From positions 1-16,795 of the forward strand of contig DATECF010000153.1 of the NCBI GenBank assembly GCA_035287045.1: DNA of 16,795 bases, read 5' to 3'. This DNA is from JACPAP01 sp035287045 (GTDB lineage Bacteria; Gemmatimonadota; Gemmatimonadetes; Gemmatimonadales; GWC2-71-9). Both the position numbers and the translations under genes were made by a program. Every line of letters begins with the position of its first letter. Position 1 is the first letter of the stretch. Shown here piece by piece: positions 14,470 to 16,795 of the stretch. The notes below the pieces were generated by a model, which worked only from the letters and a program-made list of their open reading frames with translations, was not told where the DNA came from and searched no databases.

Positions 14470-16305
14470 ATGCAGTGTGCCCATTGTTCTACCCCCGTTC
14501 CAGATGACGCGCGATTCTGCCACAGTTGCGGCTCGCAGGTGTCCGACGCCGAGGGCCAAGCCCGCGTCTCGGCCTCCATGGACATGTCCTCCTTCCAGCA
14601 CATGGAAAAACTCCTCAAGGAGGACACCGAGGGCGAATTCGAAGTGCAGGGCATGCTGGGCCGCGGCGGCATGGCCGTGGTCTTCCTCGCCAGCGAGATC
14701 AAGCTCGGCCGCAAGGTCGCCATCAAGGTCCTGCCTCCGGAGCTGACGTTCGGCCACGGCGTGGATCGCTTCATGCGGGAAGCCAAGACCGCCGCGCTGC
14801 TGGACCACCCGAACATCATCCCCATCTACCGGATCGGCAGCGGCAGCAAGCTGTTCTGGTACGCCATGAAGTTCCTCGAGGGCCGCTCGCTGGACGACTT
14901 GCTCAAGGAGAAGGGCAAGTTCACGGTGGAAGAGACGATTCCCATCCTCGAGCAGGTGGCCGACGCGCTGGATTACGCCCACCAGCACAACGTGATCCAT
15001 CGCGACATGAAGCCGGCCAACGTGATGCTGGACTCCCGCAACCGCGTGGTCGTCACCGACTTCGGCATCGCCAAGGCGCTGACCGAGCAGACCCTGACGG
15101 CGTCCGGTTCGGTGGTGGGAACGCCGTACTACATGTCCCCCGAGCAGGGCATGGGCACGGGAGTCAGCGGCCGATCGGACCAGTATTCGGTGGCGGTGAT
15201 GGCGTACCGCATGCTCTCCGGGCAGTTCCCGTTCGAGGGCGATTCGGCGATCGACATCCTGCACAAGCACTGCATGATCCCGCCGTCACCCCTCGAGGCC
15301 ATCCAACCCGGCCTCCCCAAGCACGTGTACCTGGCGGTGCACAAGGCGTTGGAGAAGAAGGGGGAGCGCCGCTTCTCGTCCGTGGCGGCCTTCGCGGCTG
15401 CGCTCAAGGCGCCCACGCCGGAGCTGGAGATCTCGGGCGAGGTATCCACCGACGGCGCGACCGTGGCGGTGTCGGCGGCGGCGGTGCGCGCCGGGCGTCC
15501 GGGCGCGGCCCAGGCCGCGATGACCGGTGCCAAGACCGTGGTCCAGGGGCCCGCGACGCCCCCCACGCAGGTGCCCCGCCCCTCGGCGCCCCGACCCAAG
15601 CCAAAGAGTAAGCGAGGGGTGCTGATCGCCGGCGCGCTGCTGCTGGTGGGTGGAGGTGGGGTCGGGGGATACCTGGCGACCCAGGGCGGCGGCGAACCTC
15701 CACAGCAGGTGGCGCAGCCGACGGGCACGTCCCAGGCCACGCCCGGGGGGACGCCGTCTGGTGCTCAGGCCCCGCCGGTCACGACCGAGCCCACAACCGG
15801 CCGGGTGAGCGTCGCGGGCCTCCCGAGAGGCGGTACGATCACGGTTGACGGCCGGCGCCAGTCCGGAAGCGACTTTGAGCTGGCTCCTGGCTCGTACGAG
15901 GTTAGGATGGCTGCCGCCGGATTCGCTCCGGTCACGACCACCGTCAAGGTGGATGCCGGGGTCAGGACGAACCTGCAGTTCACGGGGCAGCGCGTCGCGA
16001 CGCAGACTGAGACCCGGCCCCCGGCGACCGGGCCCACCGGCGGCCAGCCGGTGGTGACGGCTCCGCCCAAGCCGCCGAGCAGTACCGCCGGGCTCGCCGT
16101 GCTGCGCATCAGCGTGCAGCCCCCGGCGAACCTGACCATCAACAACGTGGGCAAGGGCCAGCAGGCGCGGCTGGTGGATACCCTGGTGCCGGGAACGCAC
16201 GTGCTGCACTTTGAGAAGGATGGGTACCTGCCTCTCGACACCACCGTGACCCTGAAGGCGGGCGATCTGGTGACGCTGGCACTCAAGTTGGTAGCGAGAC
16301 CCTAG
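14470..16305 (+). CDS. Membrane Ser/Thr protein kinase with N-terminal zinc ribbon and two PEGA domains
   Basis: A 611-residue Hanks-type kinase. Order: zinc ribbon (Cys3, Cys6, Cys17, Cys20), a short linker, kinase domain about 57-315, a Pro/Ala-rich juxtamembrane segment, one transmembrane helix about 383-402, and two PEGA-type beta domains (about 445-506 and 543-608). The kinase looks active: Gly loop GRGGMAVV (64-71), VAIK Lys86, Glu104 in the C-helix, HRDMKPAN (177-184), DFG (197-199), and an activation loop with GTPYYMSPE (217-225). The kinase should face the cytoplasm with the PEGA domains outside the membrane, where they may sense envelope state; this follows from topology and is inferred. 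Its stop shares one base with the start of a secreted protein, suggesting a functional couple. Confidence 0.95.
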   Translation: MQCAHCSTPVPDDARFCHSCGSQVSDAEGQARVSASMDMSSFQHMEKLLKEDTEGEFEVQGMLGRGGMAVVFLASEIKLGRKVAIKVLPPELTFGHGVDRFMREAKTAALLDHPNIIPIYRIGSGSKLFWYAMKFLEGRSLDDLLKEKGKFTVEETIPILEQVADALDYAHQHNVIHRDMKPANVMLDSRNRVVVTDFGIAKALTEQTLTASGSVVGTPYYMSPEQGMGTGVSGRSDQYSVAVMAYRMLSGQFPFEGDSAIDILHKHCMIPPSPLEAIQPGLPKHVYLAVHKALEKKGERRFSSVAAFAAALKAPTPELEISGEVSTDGATVAVSAAAVRAGRPGAAQAAMTGAKTVVQGPATPPTQVPRPSAPRPKPKSKRGVLIAGALLLVGGGGVGGYLATQGGGEPPQQVAQPTGTSQATPGGTPSGAQAPPVTTEPTTGRVSVAGLPRGGTITVDGRRQSGSDFELAPGSYEVRMAAAGFAPVTTTVKVDAGVRTNLQFTGQRVATQTETRPPATGPTGGQPVVTAPPKPPSSTAGLAVLRISVQPPANLTINNVGKGQQARLVDTLVPGTHVLHFEKDGYLPLDTTVTLKAGDLVTLALKLVARP

Positions 16306-16795
16306 TGCACCGCCCCCGCTGGACGGCGCTGGGATTGGCGTGCCTGCTGACCCCGGGCGTCCTCTCCGCGCAGCAAGCGCGGAATCAGCGCATTGCAGCG
16401 GCCCAGCAGGCCTACCAAGAGTTCGACACCGGCCGGGCATTGGAGCTGCTCCGGGCCGCCCTGAATCCCCGCGAGGGGCCTCAGGACAGCGCCTGGGCCT
16501 ATGGGGTCCAGCTCTTGGGGCAGATCGTGGCCGAGTCGGGCGACACGGCCCAGGCCAACACCTGGTTCCGGTGGGCGTTCCGCCTGGCGCCGAGTACCCC
16601 GATTGACAGCGTGAACTTCCTGCCCGACGTGGTGCAGGCGATGCGCCGGGCCCGGACCGGCGCGGCGCCCAGCGCGGGCGACGTGGTGAGCCGGACGACG
16701 TGGGAATGGGGAGTGGGTGCTCCGGCGGGACAGGGCCGCCTCCAGATCCTGGCCCCCCGGGTGACCGCCCCGCTCAATGCCCTGGTGCGCGGCGT
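16305..16795 (+). CDS. Secreted TPR-like protein, 3' truncated
   Basis: The GTG at 16305 shares its G with the TAG of the kinase gene, and the frame is open to the window edge, giving about 163 residues. The start MHRPRWTALGLACLL...VLSAQ is a signal peptide with likely cleavage near residue 22. Two or three amphipathic helices follow (AAAQQAYQEFDTGRALELLRAAL; then a segment with LLGQIVAESGDTAQANTWFRWAFRLAP), resembling tetratricopeptide helices. Past residue 115 the sequence changes to strand-like segments (GRLQILAP), which may begin a PEGA or other beta domain cut off by the edge. Position suggests it is the extracytoplasmic partner or substrate of the kinase. Function otherwise unknown. Confidence 0.8.
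   Translation, partial: MHRPRWTALGLACLLTPGVLSAQQARNQRIAAAQQAYQEFDTGRALELLRAALNPREGPQDSAWAYGVQLLGQIVAESGDTAQANTWFRWAFRLAPSTPIDSVNFLPDVVQAMRRARTGAAPSAGDVVSRTTWEWGVGAPAGQGRLQILAPRVTAPLNALVRG

Overview
The window is a GC-rich bacterial chromosome segment in which every gene I can support lies on the + strand. Genes are tightly packed, many share 4-base ATGA or GTGA start/stop overlaps, and GTG/TTG starts are common. The gene set is secreted M16 peptidase pairs, secreted amidohydrolase pairs, a zinc-ribbon/PEGA Ser/Thr kinase and acyl-CoA catabolism. Together with the composition this suggests a Gemmatimonadota-like soil or aquatic bacterium. That is an inference from memory of such genomes, not a search result. 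Nothing indicates a phage, plasmid, CRISPR array or insertion sequence.

Region 1 (1-779). The C-terminal part of a BoxB-like (benzoyl-CoA epoxidase / PaaA-type) ferritin-fold oxygenase, followed by a 254-base gap holding a nested inverted repeat (610-705) with 18-bp perfect arms.

Region 2 (780-6608). A compact, probably co-transcribed run: glycerophosphodiester phosphodiesterase, 3-hydroxybutyryl-CoA dehydrogenase, enoyl-CoA hydratase, an amidohydrolase-2 family enzyme, a DASS-type sodium/anion symporter, a DUF423 membrane protein and an Asp/Glu racemase. The dehydrogenase and hydratase fit beta-oxidation of the dicarboxyl-CoA products that an aromatic-CoA epoxidase pathway would yield.

Region 3 (6679-8023). 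A D-amino-acid aminotransferase, forming a D-amino-acid pair with the racemase, then a small zinc-ribbon protein with two membrane helices.

Region 4 (8020-14278). Four exported proteins in two consecutive pairs. The first pair is an M16 peptidase with an intact HxxEH site and an M16 homologue that has lost the site and carries an extra C-terminal domain. The second pair is an amidohydrolase with intact metal ligands and a homologue that has lost all of them. Each pair is joined by a 4-base overlap. This 'active plus dead partner, twice over' layout is the most interesting feature. Two short tandem repeats with 8- and 10-base units, neither a multiple of three, sit in the first 90 bases of the dead amidohydrolase gene.

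Region 5 (14279-16795). A 191-base gap with weak terminator and promoter candidates, then a membrane Ser/Thr kinase with an N-terminal zinc ribbon and two C-terminal PEGA domains. It overlaps by one base a secreted, TPR-like protein that runs off the window.
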